Origin: Cohnella sp. WQ 127256 | GTDB lineage: Bacteria; Bacillota; Bacilli; Paenibacillales; Paenibacillaceae | Length of the DNA stretch: 64,000 nt | Assembly: GCF_024519285.1 (NCBI RefSeq) | Contig: NZ_JAMZCY010000006.1 | Span: 248,001-312,000 of the forward strand | Direction of reading: 5' to 3' | In this document: piece after piece, positions 8,593-17,377 of the stretch | Layout: every line of letters begins with the position of its first letter | Numbering within the stretch: position 1 is the first letter of the stretch | Program-made: the position numbers and the translations under genes | Notes under the pieces: generated by a model | What the model was told of the DNA's origin: nothing | Seen by the model: the letters and a program-made list of their open reading frames with translations, nothing else | Database searches by the model: none

Positions 8593-9858
8593 TTATTCAT
8601 TGTTATCCGCAACATCCATAAGTAGAATCAAATCCTTGCTGATAGGGATAGATATTGTACGGATCCATACGTGCGTATCCAGATCCGCATATTTGGAAGA
8701 CACCTTGGCTTCGATGCGTGAATCCTCATGAGAGATATGAGGGAGGAAATAAGGTCTCCAGCTCCAATCCGCTCTTCGGTACTCCAAGTCCACGCTCCAC
8801 ATTTCCGCGTGATCGCGATAATGGTTGGCTGATACTTGAATGCCGTTGCTCCGGCACAAATATACTCGAATGCAGGCTTTGTCTAAATGCGGTAACAAAT
8901 AGGTGATCAATTCGTCAGCTAATTCAGAGCTCACAACGCCCCCTAATCCATTGGCGGGTAATGTCTCAGCTTTCTCAAGATGACCATGGATTCCGGAAGC
9001 TTGTACTGTATTGACGAGATGATTGCCCAGCTCCTGCCAGAGTAGAGTTGTGGCTTTCAAGTGTCGTCTGTGCTCACTAAGCTCCGCTTCGATGAGGATG
9101 GCGAAAGCATCCTTAGGCCGGAATTCGGGTTCCGCCTGAGCAAACAGAAAGCCTTGAACATATCTTGCCCCGATCTGAATGGCGCGCTTTAGGTCCTGAC
9201 TTGTTTCTACGCCCTCAACAAGCAGAGAAGCTCCGATTTGCTCCGCCAAGGTGGAGAAGGAGCGCAGAACCCCGAGATACCCGCTGTGGTAGGCGCTTTT
9301 TTTCATCAGATGAATATCGATTTTCAGTAGGTTGGGTTGGATTTGAGCGATACGATCAAAATTGCTAAAGCCTGTTCCGATATCGTCAATGGCGATTTGG
9401 CAGCCAAGAGTTCTATAAAGGTTAATAATTTCGTTGAGCTCGGACATAGAGCCGCTGAACTCTTCCTCCGTAATCTCAATACATACCTTGCAAGGGCTAA
9501 TTCCGTATTTCTCCAGCAACTGCATCGTATGAAGCTCGCCAGTGCGCTTATAGTGCTGGTAAATCCATGAGGGCTTTAAGTTGAGATAGATCATAGGGGG
9601 ATCTGATAATGTGCTCAGCTTAGTTATGGCTTGCTCGCGTAATAGGCGATCAATGCGCACATGCTCATCGACGGGGACGGTTGGGTCCGAGAAGAAGGGG
9701 CCTAAGCTTGCGATGGTCTCGCCTATTAGCTGCCTGCCCAACGCCTCGTAACCTACAATATTACCGGTCTCTAGCGCGATTATCGGTTGATAATAGGCAA
9801 GCAGCTTCCCTGTCGGAGAAGAGGGATGAATGGTGTTGGTATCTGCTGGATTGCTCAT
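8593..9858 (-). CDS. EAL-domain protein with YkuI-type C-terminal domain
   Basis: 421 aa. Residues about 20-260 are an EAL domain (YQPIIALE, GYEALGR at 36-42, CIEITEEEF, IAIDDIGTGFSNF, LLVEGVET), the fold that binds and can hydrolyse c-di-GMP to pGpG. Residues about 265-415 match the PAS-like C-terminal domain of B. subtilis YkuI (CRSNGIQVSANHY, WSWRPYF). YkuI binds c-di-GMP and its activity is debated (family knowledge). The usual DDFG is DDIG here. No membrane segment, so soluble. Monocistronic, convergent with the glycosidase gene. Confidence 0.85.
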   Translation of the reverse strand: MSNPADTNTIHPSSPTGKLLAYYQPIIALETGNIVGYEALGRQLIGETIASLGPFFSDPTVPVDEHVRIDRLLREQAITKLSTLSDPPMIYLNLKPSWIYQHYKRTGELHTMQLLEKYGISPCKVCIEITEEEFSGSMSELNEIINLYRTLGCQIAIDDIGTGFSNFDRIAQIQPNLLKIDIHLMKKSAYHSGYLGVLRSFSTLAEQIGASLLVEGVETSQDLKRAIQIGARYVQGFLFAQAEPEFRPKDAFAILIEAELSEHRRHLKATTLLWQELGNHLVNTVQASGIHGHLEKAETLPANGLGGVVSSELADELITYLLPHLDKACIRVYLCRSNGIQVSANHYRDHAEMWSVDLEYRRADWSWRPYFLPHISHEDSRIEAKVSSKYADLDTHVWIRTISIPISKDLILLMDVADNNE

Positions 9859-9945
9859 GACGTTCCCCTTTGAATAACGATGATGTCATAAATTATAACA
9901 TTAATAATCTGATTTGATTGTATAGGATGACGGTGGGGGAGGACA

Positions 9946-10005
9946 ATGACATTTTTCATAAAAAAATATGTTAATGAAGATAACGTGGAGTGCGGGGGTT
10001 TATAA
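9946..10005 (+). CDS. Possible 19-aa small ORF
   Basis: An ATG lies 3 nt after a very strong SD (GGGGGAGG, 9935-9942) and opens a 19-codon frame ending in TAA. The predicted peptide starts MTFFIKKYVNEDNVE. A strong hairpin follows 48 nt after the stop, so the pair looks like a mini transcription unit. No homology recognised; it could be a leader peptide or chance. Low confidence. Confidence 0.25.
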   Translation: MTFFIKKYVNEDNVECGGL

Positions 10006-10052
10006 ACGGAAAAAGAGGTTGTGAAGATTTCTGACGGATTTGGATTAAAAAT

Positions 10053-10105
10053 GGAGCTGTCTCCATAGGGATCACACCCCTATGCAGACAGCTCCTGCTT
10101 TTACT
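10053..10105. terminator. Strong hairpin, likely terminator of a small unit
   Basis: GGAGCTGTCT (10053-10062) pairs perfectly with AGACAGCTCC (10086-10095), with an inner ATAGGG/CCCTAT stem. T-rich tracts flank it: TGCTTTT on the plus side, and on the minus side a run of five T. No annotated gene ends here, so it probably ends the small unit at 9946 or an antisense RNA. Confidence 0.55.
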
Positions 10106-10136
10106 AACGTCATATTTCGCCTTTGCAAAACGAACG

Positions 10137-10145
10137 TGATAAAAT
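10137..10145 (+). promoter_or_regulatory. Extended -10 promoter of the signal peptidase gene
   Basis: TGATAAAAT is an extended -10 (TGn + TAAAAT) about 29 nt before the ATG at 10174, leaving a short leader that contains the SD. There is no good -35, which extended -10 promoters can do without. Confidence 0.5.
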
Positions 10146-10173
10146 GTGGGATATGTGTAAAGGAAGTGACTAT

Positions 10174-10728
10174 ATGCCAAGTAAGAAAAAAATTCTAAGC
10201 TGGCTCTATTCCCTAGTAGGAGCTATTATTCTATCGTTAATTATTGGGATATTCGTCATTCAGCCTTATCGAGTGTCTGGTCACTCTATGGATCCAACCT
10301 TGCACGATAAAGAAAGAATATATGTATCTAAGCTATCCCATACCTTCTCCTATCTTCCGGATTACGAGGACATCGTAATTATTGATAGCCGGGTGGACCG
10401 TAAGCGTACGATCAAAGACGATATTTTGGAGAATCCTATCCTGCAGCTCGTAATGAATAAATCGAATAAAGCTTTCTATGTGAAGAGAGTAATCGGGAAA
10501 CCAGGCGATGTGTTAGAGCTTAAGGATCATCAGATTTATCGCAATGGTGAGCGACTTGATGAGCCTTATATTAATGAGACGATGGAAGATTTCTTTACTG
10601 CAAAGTGGGTTGTACCAGACAATCACATCTTTGTCATGGGAGATAATCGCAATCATAGTGAGGACAGTAGAGTTATTGGGTTTATCCCCCTTAGTCATGT
10701 GTTGGGGGTAAAAATATCGCTCTTGTAG
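10174..10728 (+). CDS. sipS: Signal peptidase I (SipS-like)
   Basis: A 184-aa type I signal peptidase that cleaves signal peptides of exported proteins on the outer face of the membrane. One N-terminal transmembrane segment (about 9-30), catalytic serine in SGHSMDPTL (S38), catalytic lysine in FYVKRVIGKPGD (K104) and the GDNRNHSEDSR box. Start chosen at ATG 10174 behind AAGGAAGTGA. Length fits the short Bacillus SipS/SipT group. The next gene (10773) is in the same direction and unrelated in function. Confidence 0.92.
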   Translation: MPSKKKILSWLYSLVGAIILSLIIGIFVIQPYRVSGHSMDPTLHDKERIYVSKLSHTFSYLPDYEDIVIIDSRVDRKRTIKDDILENPILQLVMNKSNKAFYVKRVIGKPGDVLELKDHQIYRNGERLDEPYINETMEDFFTAKWVVPDNHIFVMGDNRNHSEDSRVIGFIPLSHVLGVKISLL

Positions 10729-10772
10729 TAAAATAGAAGCATCCAACAACCCAGAGAGAGTAGTGTGTAATT

Positions 10773-11636
10773 ATGTTCGCAGCAATAAACGACACCCGTA
10801 TTTATTTCGATATAGAAGGCTCCGGATACGTTCCTGTTGGAGATAAGATGGTTAAGCGCCCAGTATTGTTCGCAATTCATGGGGGTCCGGGTAGCGATCA
10901 TTCCGATTTCAAGCCATGGCTCACTCCTTTGACGGAACAGATGCAGATCGTATATTTGGATCAACGAAGCAATGGCCAATCGGACAGGGTAGATCCTGCA
11001 ACTTGTACGCTAGAACAGCTTGCGGACGATATTGAAGCACTTCGGGTATATCTTGGTTTCAATAAGATCCATTTGCTCGGACACTCGTTCGGTGGGATGG
11101 TCGCTCAGGTATACGCAACGAGATACCCGGATTCATTGGAGAAGCTTCTGCTTATCTGTACAGCTCCAAGCTTCGAGTTCTACCCTGCTGCACTGGATTT
11201 CGCTAGTCGTGTTGCCACAGAGCAGCAGCTTAGCGTTATTCCTGAGTTGTTCGAGGGGCGTATCCAGGATGATGACCACTTATTCCGTTGGTGGGATGTT
11301 TGTTATCCACTCTACTTCCATGTGCAAGATGAAGAGGTCATGAGGGAAACGGGTAATCGGCCGATTGGGTCTCTTGAGGTCGCCAATTACACATTCAAGC
11401 ACTTCATTCCATTGTATGACGTTCGTCAGAAGCTGTCGGCGGTACAAGCCCAGACATTAATCGTCGGGGCGCGATATGATTGGATTACTCCTGTTTCACA
11501 AGCAGAGGAAATTCACCGCTTATTGCCTCATTCAGAGTTGGCCTTATTCGAGAAAAGTGGTCATATGCCATTTATCGAAGAGCACGCTGATTTCATTAAG
11601 GTTATTCTAGGCTTCCTGGCGAAAGAGGCATTGTAA
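10773..11636 (+). CDS. Alpha/beta hydrolase, proline iminopeptidase family
   Basis: 287 aa. The HGGPGSDHS oxyanion-hole loop, YLDQRSNGQSD segment and nucleophile elbow GHSFGG (S105) with D236 (GARYDW) and H264 (KSGHMPF) complete a catalytic triad of the S33 family. Members remove N-terminal proline from peptides, but many are broader esterases or amidases. No signal peptide; cytoplasmic. The stop codon is 1 nt before the DUF1684 gene, so the two are translated from one message. Specific substrate unknown. Confidence 0.85.
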   Translation: MFAAINDTRIYFDIEGSGYVPVGDKMVKRPVLFAIHGGPGSDHSDFKPWLTPLTEQMQIVYLDQRSNGQSDRVDPATCTLEQLADDIEALRVYLGFNKIHLLGHSFGGMVAQVYATRYPDSLEKLLLICTAPSFEFYPAALDFASRVATEQQLSVIPELFEGRIQDDDHLFRWWDVCYPLYFHVQDEEVMRETGNRPIGSLEVANYTFKHFIPLYDVRQKLSAVQAQTLIVGARYDWITPVSQAEEIHRLLPHSELALFEKSGHMPFIEEHADFIKVILGFLAKEAL

Positions 11637-11637
11637 A

Positions 11638-12429
11638 ATGGCAACGATAGCGGATTGGAACAATTGGAGAAGTCAGCGCCAGCAGTCGGTTGCTCAATTT
11701 CAAGGAGATCTCGCTCTCGTAGGGCTACATACGATCAACGAGCCAACAAGAGTAAAAGGTATCCCGGGTCTGTGGACACCTCTGAATGCAGGTTATCCGG
11801 GGTTAGTACTAACAGCATCTCCAGCAGACGGTATCCTTGTGGATGGACAACTGCTCGATGGCACAGCCAAGCTTGAGATCGATCGCACCCTTGTTCGATT
11901 CTCAGATACGCTGACAGCGGTAGCTACCGCGCAGCCTGGATCGGAGCATCTACTAGCGCTATATGATGCCAGCTCAGAAGCGATTGGTCGATATGAGTCA
12001 ATCACGGCATATTCTTATAACCCGGAATGGGTCATCGAAGCAGAATTTGTGAGGAATGCGAATGATCAGCACCGGACCGTGGACTTCACACACAATTCCG
12101 ATCGCGATGGGGTAGTGCGACAGCATCAATCACCAGGTGATATTCGTTTTGTTCGAGAGGGCCGTGCGTATGAGCTCAGTCCATTTGCTTCTGATGACTC
12201 GCTTATTATTGTCTTTGGAGATAAGACGAATGGTAAGGAAACCTACGGGATGGGAAGAATGGTATTGGTATCCCCTGAGATTGACGGTAAAGTCTTCGTC
12301 GACTTCAATCAATCCTTCTTGCCTCCGTGCGCTTTTTCCTATCATTTTAATTGCCCGCTACCCCCTGCCCACAATCGGCTGCCGTTCGAGGTTGCTGCTG
12401 GAGAGAAACAGGTTATACTTCGGGAATAA
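11638..12429 (+). CDS. DUF1684 family protein
   Basis: 263 aa, soluble. The C-terminal block NQSFLPPCAFSYHFNCPLPPAHNRLPFEVAAGEK region carries the conserved DUF1684 signature (Cys-containing PPCAxS...CPLPPxxNRLP). Function of the family is not established. It follows the hydrolase gene by 1 nt and is followed by a terminator at 12464. Confidence 0.85.
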   Translation: MATIADWNNWRSQRQQSVAQFQGDLALVGLHTINEPTRVKGIPGLWTPLNAGYPGLVLTASPADGILVDGQLLDGTAKLEIDRTLVRFSDTLTAVATAQPGSEHLLALYDASSEAIGRYESITAYSYNPEWVIEAEFVRNANDQHRTVDFTHNSDRDGVVRQHQSPGDIRFVREGRAYELSPFASDDSLIIVFGDKTNGKETYGMGRMVLVSPEIDGKVFVDFNQSFLPPCAFSYHFNCPLPPAHNRLPFEVAAGEKQVILRE

Positions 12430-12463
12430 GTGCATGCACCATCCCCAATTTGGGGAATATATC

Positions 12464-12503
12464 AAGACCGGAAGCCTGATGATGCTACCGGTCTTTCGTT
12501 TTC
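12464..12503 (+). terminator. Rho-independent terminator after DUF1684 gene
   Basis: AAGACCGG (12464-12471) pairs with CCGGTCTT (12488-12495), 16-nt loop, followed by TCGTTTTCT. A second small dyad, CCCCAATTTGGGG, lies just before it (12443-12455). Confidence 0.75.
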
Positions 12504-12615
12504 TATTTCGACAAATTTCGTCATTTTTTTTAATGCATCCAATGAGGCGATCATGTATGATTAAAAGCGGTGCTTTATGTACCGCTATTGGGTCGTTTTT
12601 CCATATCCCATAAGG

Positions 12616-12644
12616 TTGACAAAGAAAACAAAAGACTTCATATT
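12616..12644 (+). promoter_or_regulatory. Candidate sigma-A promoter of the peptide importer operon
   Basis: A perfect -35 TTGACA (12616-12621) is followed after 17 bp by a weak -10 CATATT (12639-12644), about 75 nt before the binding-protein ATG at 12720. Confidence 0.5.
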
Positions 12645-12719
12645 GAATGTTATCGATTAAATCATATAAGAATAATAGGAATTGATACAAGTGCTAATAT
12701 TATTAGAGGAGTGTACACT

Positions 12720-14351
12720 ATGAAAGCTAGAATCACATGGAAGAAAACCTACACATTCGTACTTGCTGCTGCACTACTAACTTTAACTGCTTGCAGTGGG
12801 TCTAACGACACTGCTAATTCGACAGGCTCAGCTAGCCCTTCCGTTAGCTCCAAGAAAGTCATCAATGTTGGGGTCACTTATTCCCCTAATGCATTGAATC
12901 CTCTGTCTCCGGTAGGGCAGGTATCCTCTTACGTATCGGGCTTAATGTTCTTGCCTCTCGTAGAGCTTGATGAAGATTTGAAGTTTAAGCCGATGCTGGC
13001 TGATTCCATAGAAACGGCTGACAACTCCACTTTTACAATTAAGCTGAATTCTAATGCCAAATGGACAGATGGTACTCCAGTAACTGCGGATGATGTTATT
13101 TATACGTTAAAGCTGATGAGTAACGTCAAGGTTGCCTCTGGATTTGCATATTTGTTCGGCATTCTAGAAGGCTTAGATGATTCTGGCTATTTGCCTGAGG
13201 GTACAGCGGATATATCCGGAGTTAAGAAGATCGATGAGCATACGGTAGAGATGAAGACAAAAGCGCCGACGACGTTAAATATTTTCCAAGATACAGTGGG
13301 TAGATATTTGCTCACGGTTCCACAGGCTGCGCTTAAGGATATTGCTCCAGAGGACATTAACAAAAGCGATTTTATGCAAAAGCCAACTCTAACGAATGGT
13401 CCATTCAAGCTTGTTAGCTACGATAGAGATCATTACGTTCAGATGGAAGCGAATAAGGATTTCTTCAAAGGCGCTCCTAAGCTTGAGCAATTGAATTTCA
13501 AGGTTCTGCAAGGAACGACAATCTCCGCACAGCTTCAAAGCGGTGAAATCGATATGAATATTCCTTCATTTGGCGTCATTCCAATTTCAGATTATGAGAA
13601 GATTAAAGGGCTTGATAGCTTAACTACGAATGACGGCCCTCCAATTGCAACTCAATTTATGTATATCAATGAGAAAACAGTGCCAGATGCTAAGCAAAGA
13701 CAAGCGATCTCTTATGCGATTAACCGGGAGATGATTGTAGATAAGCTTCTTAAGGGCTCTGGTGAAATCGTTGATGGTTTCCTCTCTAGCTACAGTCCTT
13801 ATCAGGATGCCAACGTGAAGCCAGTAGGTTATGATCCGGAGAAAGCGAAGAGCCTCCTGCAGGAATCGGGATGGGATGCTGGCAAAACGATTAATTTGTC
13901 CGTGTTATCGGGCGATAGCACATTAGAGCAAGCGGCTAATATTATGGCTGAGAATCTTAAAGCTGTTGGCGTTAAAGCGCAAATCCAAATGTTTGATTTA
14001 GGAACGCTCATTGATAAGCTTGTTAAAATGGAATATGACCTTGGCATTCTAACAGTATCTCTGTCCCCAGTTAATCCGTTGCCGGATATTGCTTACTTCT
14101 TGAACGAAGGTAATCCTAACGGGTATAAGAATGCGGAGATCGAGACGCTGTTAGCGGCTTTGCAATCTGAAACAGACGAAACTAAGATTAAAGAGAACTA
14201 TAGTAAGCTTCAGCAAATCGTCGCGCAAGATGTACCGATGCCTTCTATTTATGCAACTAAAGCATTGGGAGCTATTAACAATAAGGTTATAGGCGCTAAG
14301 CCGAAGGACTTTGGTATGTTCATTAACGTCTCTGAATGGGATGTAAAATAG
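12720..14351 (+). CDS. Peptide/nickel-type ABC transporter substrate-binding lipoprotein (family 5)
   Basis: A 543-aa lipoprotein: K-rich start, hydrophobic core and lipobox LTAC-S near residue 24. The mature part is an SBP_bac_5 protein (PLVELDEDLKFKPMLADS, KWTDGTPVTADDVIYTLKL, RQAISYAINREMIVDKLL), the OppA/DppA fold that captures di- or oligopeptides outside the membrane. Start ATG 12720 with AGAGGAG; an upstream in-frame extension lacks an SD. First gene of a five-gene importer operon (A-D-F-B-C). Could also bind opines, nickel chelates or sugars; substrate not predictable. Confidence 0.92.
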   Translation: MKARITWKKTYTFVLAAALLTLTACSGSNDTANSTGSASPSVSSKKVINVGVTYSPNALNPLSPVGQVSSYVSGLMFLPLVELDEDLKFKPMLADSIETADNSTFTIKLNSNAKWTDGTPVTADDVIYTLKLMSNVKVASGFAYLFGILEGLDDSGYLPEGTADISGVKKIDEHTVEMKTKAPTTLNIFQDTVGRYLLTVPQAALKDIAPEDINKSDFMQKPTLTNGPFKLVSYDRDHYVQMEANKDFFKGAPKLEQLNFKVLQGTTISAQLQSGEIDMNIPSFGVIPISDYEKIKGLDSLTTNDGPPIATQFMYINEKTVPDAKQRQAISYAINREMIVDKLLKGSGEIVDGFLSSYSPYQDANVKPVGYDPEKAKSLLQESGWDAGKTINLSVLSGDSTLEQAANIMAENLKAVGVKAQIQMFDLGTLIDKLVKMEYDLGILTVSLSPVNPLPDIAYFLNEGNPNGYKNAEIETLLAALQSETDETKIKENYSKLQQIVAQDVPMPSIYATKALGAINNKVIGAKPKDFGMFINVSEWDVK

Positions 14352-14398
14352 TCAGTTAAGCAGCATTAAGGTATCCGATCAATAAGGTGGTGATAGGG

Positions 14399-15400
14399 AT
14401 GGAGTCATTGCTCGCCGTCAGCCACTTGCAAACGGCTTTTGACACAGATCAAGGGAAAGTCATTAGCGTTGATGATGTTAGCTTTAGCTTGAAGCCTGGG
14501 GAAACCTTAGCCATTGTTGGGGAATCGGGAAGCGGGAAGAGTGTTACGGCGTTGTCGATTATGCGACTGCTCGGAAGAGGGAGTCACACGGACAAGGGTC
14601 AAATTCTGCTAGAGGGTACCGATATTCTTAAGCTGGAAGAGAAGCAGATGAGGGACGTTCGTGGGAATCAAATTTCTATGGTATTCCAAGAGCCGATGAC
14701 ATCCCTCAATCCTGTCTTCACGATAGGGTACCAGATGTGCGAGGCGATTAAGCTACATTTGAATCAAGGCAACAAAGAAGCCCGTGCAAGTGCGATTACA
14801 ATGTTAAGAAAAGTAGGCTTACCAAGGCCTGAAGAGATGATGGATGAATACCCCTTCGCTTTATCTGGGGGGATGAGACAAAGGGTCATGATTGCGATGG
14901 CCCTTTCTTGCAAGCCAAAGGTGCTCATCGCCGATGAGCCAACAACGGCGCTCGATGTAACCGTTCAAGCTCAGATCATGCGACTTATGAAGGAGCTGTG
15001 TGAGGAAGCGGGCACAGCGATCTTATTAATAACTCACGATCTAGGCGTTGTTGCAGAAATGGCGGATCGTGTGCTTGTTATGTACGCGGGCCAGGTTGTC
15101 GAAGAAGCAGATGTATACACGCTTTTCGATTATCCGAAGCATCCCTATACGCGTGGTTTATTAAAGTCGATTCCGCGCTTGGACGCAGCCGAAGGGGAGC
15201 AGCTGGAGTCCATTCCGGGTGCAGTGCCGACGAGATACCAGTCGATGAAGGGCTGCAGATTCTATAATCGCTGCTACTTAGCAACCGAGCATTGTAGAGA
15301 TCATCTTCCTCCTCTGGAGGATAAAGAGGCGGGTCAACTTGCACGTTGCTGGGAAGTTGGAAGAACAGGGGAAAGAGTTGGGGAGGAAGCACATGAATAG
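14399..15400 (+). CDS. Oligopeptide ABC transporter ATP-binding protein (OppD/DppD type)
   Basis: 333 aa. Walker A GESGSGKS, Q-loop FQEPMTSLNP, signature LSGGMRQR, Walker B VLIADEPTTALD and H-loop THDLG are all intact. The C-terminal oligo_HPN region has the CRFYNRC...C cysteine cluster typical of DppD/OppD. ATP hydrolysis here drives import through the two permeases. Start ATG 14399 (AAGGTGGT SD); GTG 14387 is an unlikely earlier start. Overlaps the next gene by 8 bp. Confidence 0.93.
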   Translation: MESLLAVSHLQTAFDTDQGKVISVDDVSFSLKPGETLAIVGESGSGKSVTALSIMRLLGRGSHTDKGQILLEGTDILKLEEKQMRDVRGNQISMVFQEPMTSLNPVFTIGYQMCEAIKLHLNQGNKEARASAITMLRKVGLPRPEEMMDEYPFALSGGMRQRVMIAMALSCKPKVLIADEPTTALDVTVQAQIMRLMKELCEEAGTAILLITHDLGVVAEMADRVLVMYAGQVVEEADVYTLFDYPKHPYTRGLLKSIPRLDAAEGEQLESIPGAVPTRYQSMKGCRFYNRCYLATEHCRDHLPPLEDKEAGQLARCWEVGRTGERVGEEAHE

Positions 15401-16388
15401 CCATAATAACGTTGAATCCTCGCCCCCATTGCTGACTCTGGATCACTTGAAGAAATATTACCCCATCCGCAAAGGTATTCTCAATCGAATCGTGGATAAC
15501 GTGAAAGCCGTGGATGGTGTGAATTTAAGCATATTCCCTGGAGAAACCCTCGGCCTTGTCGGTGAGTCGGGCTGCGGTAAGTCTACTATCGGTAGGTCCA
15601 TCGTAGGCTTGGAGAAACCGACGGAAGGGCGTATCTTATTCGATGGGAAAGATATCGCAGGATTGTCCACGGGAGAAATGATCAGCTTGAGATCCCAGCT
15701 GCAGATTGTTTTTCAGGATCCTTATTCGTCCTTGAATCCTCGGAAGCGAGTGTCGGAGCTCCTTGCCGAGCCTCTTAAAGTTCATCGGATCGTTCCGGAT
15801 AAGGACGTATCCAAGGAAGTGGATAGGCTGCTGGATATCGTAGGGCTGCCTAAGAACAGTAGGAATCGATTCCCTCACGAATTTTCTGGCGGACAGAGGC
15901 AGAGAATAGGAATAGCTAGAGCTCTGTCCTTAAAGCCGAGACTCATTGTCTGCGACGAGCCCGTATCGGCTTTGGATGTGTCTATCCAAGCGCAGGTGCT
16001 TAATCTATTGAAGGATCTGCAGAAGGAATTTAATCTAACCTATCTATTCATCGCTCATGGTCTTGGGGCGGTGAGATATATAAGCGACAGGATCGCGGTC
16101 ATGTATCTCGGGAAAATCGTAGAGATCGGGACGACCAAGGAAATATTCGAGAATCCTCAACATCCCTATACGAGGGCGTTGCTGGACGCTTTCCCGGTTA
16201 CGAATCCTCGCTTGAGGAATCGCAAGAAAACCGTATTACAGGGAGATGTTCCAAGCCCGGTCAATCCTCCGATGGGCTGCCGGTTTCATACGCGGTGCCC
16301 GCAGGCGCGAGCGGAATGCCAGGAGCGGGAGCCGGAGTTAGTAGGAGACGGCCTTCACTCGGTTGCTTGTTATTTTCCCAACGAATAA
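15393..16388 (+). CDS. Oligopeptide ABC transporter ATP-binding protein (OppF/DppF type)
   Basis: 331 aa. Walker [10 protein letters not shown], signature SGGQRQR, Walker [13 protein letters not shown], and a C-terminal [14 protein letters not shown] cluster typical of DppF/OppF. The H-loop reads AHGLG where the family has SHDL: the switch histidine is kept but the next aspartate is glycine. Start ATG 15393 behind GGGGAGGAAG. Second ATPase of the importer. Confidence 0.93.
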   Translation: MNSHNNVESSPPLLTLDHLKKYYPIRKGILNRIVDNVKAVDGVNLSIFPGETLGLVGESGCGKSTIGRSIVGLEKPTEGRILFDGKDIAGLSTGEMISLRSQLQIVFQDPYSSLNPRKRVSELLAEPLKVHRIVPDKDVSKEVDRLLDIVGLPKNSRNRFPHEFSGGQRQRIGIARALSLKPRLIVCDEPVSALDVSIQAQVLNLLKDLQKEFNLTYLFIAHGLGAVRYISDRIAVMYLGKIVEIGTTKEIFENPQHPYTRALLDAFPVTNPRLRNRKKTVLQGDVPSPVNPPMGCRFHTRCPQARAECQEREPELVGDGLHSVACYFPNE

Positions 16389-16405
16389 GAACCGAGGTGT
16401 AATTA

Positions 16406-17377
16406 ATGTTTAATTATGTGATGCGCCGGATATTGATTGCCCTCCCGGTATTGTTCGGTGTAACGATTATTAATTTCATTATTATGAGGATGGCGCCGGG
16501 CAACCCTGTGGACATGCTTGTTAACCCGAAGCTTCCGGCTGCTGCGCTGGAGGCCAAGAAAATCGAGCTAGGGCTTAATGCGCCGGCTTACGAGCAATAT
16601 TGGAATTGGCTTACGAATGTTTTTCAGGGTAATTTGGGGTACTCGATGATCACCTATCAGTCTGTTGGGAAAATGATAGGGGAGCATATGGGGCCAACGT
16701 TGCTGCTTATGGGTATTTCGTTAATATTAGGTATTTTGATTGCGATTCCTCTAGGTGTACTTAGTGCGACTAAGCAATATTCCAAATTGGATTATTTTGC
16801 AGTGACAGGATCATTTTTAGGGATATCGATTCCGAATTTCTTTCTAGCTCTAGGGCTTATATACGTATTCTCGCTCCATTATAAGATTCTGCCTTCTGGA
16901 GGAATGACTGAATTGGGTGGAAGTGGCGGCTTCATGGACGTGCTCGTGCATCTCATTTTGCCGGTCATCGTACTTACCGCTAACGTAGCGGGGCGCAATA
17001 TCCGGTATGTCCGATCTAGCATGCTGGAAATTATGGGGCAAGATTATTTACGGACGGCTCGTGCCAAAGGATTGCGGGAGTTTCTCGTTGTGAACAAGCA
17101 TGCGATGAGGAATGCATTAATTCCAATCGTTACGGTTCTGGGGATGGAAATTCCAATCCTGTTCGGCGGTGCCGTCGTCATAGAGCAGATCTTCTCATGG
17201 CCAGGAATCGGGCAAATGACGATGTCGGCTATCCTAAGTCGTGATTATTCCATGATCATGGGGCTCAATCTAGTAGCGGCGTGCATCGTTATTGCGGCCA
17301 ATTTGATTACGGATATCGCTTATGCCCTGGTTGATCCGAGAATTAAAAATAGTTACCAGGGAGCGGCGGCCAAATGA
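16406..17377 (+). CDS. Peptide ABC transporter permease (DppB/OppB type)
   Basis: 323 aa, about six membrane segments. The N-terminus (RRILIALPVLFGVTIINFIIMRMAPGNPVD) is the DppB hallmark; the EAA-type coupling loop is YLRTARAKGLREFLVVNKHAMRNALIP. Forms the channel with the downstream permease, with which it overlaps by 4 bp. Confidence 0.93.
   Translation: MFNYVMRRILIALPVLFGVTIINFIIMRMAPGNPVDMLVNPKLPAAALEAKKIELGLNAPAYEQYWNWLTNVFQGNLGYSMITYQSVGKMIGEHMGPTLLLMGISLILGILIAIPLGVLSATKQYSKLDYFAVTGSFLGISIPNFFLALGLIYVFSLHYKILPSGGMTELGGSGGFMDVLVHLILPVIVLTANVAGRNIRYVRSSMLEIMGQDYLRTARAKGLREFLVVNKHAMRNALIPIVTVLGMEIPILFGGAVVIEQIFSWPGIGQMTMSAILSRDYSMIMGLNLVAACIVIAANLITDIAYALVDPRIKNSYQGAAAK

Larger units (their letters stand above)
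9859..10173. other. 315-bp intergenic region between EAL gene and signal peptidase
   Basis: It holds the minus-strand leader of the EAL gene (a TATAAT can be read near 9890), a possible 19-codon plus-strand ORF (9946-10005), an unusually strong hairpin (10053-10095) and an extended -10 promoter for the signal peptidase gene (10137-10145). Confidence 0.5.

Noticed and set aside
12137..12613. 158-aa plus-strand frame over the end of the DUF1684 gene
   Set aside because: It overlaps the DUF1684 gene in another frame and runs through a terminator; no recognisable domain.
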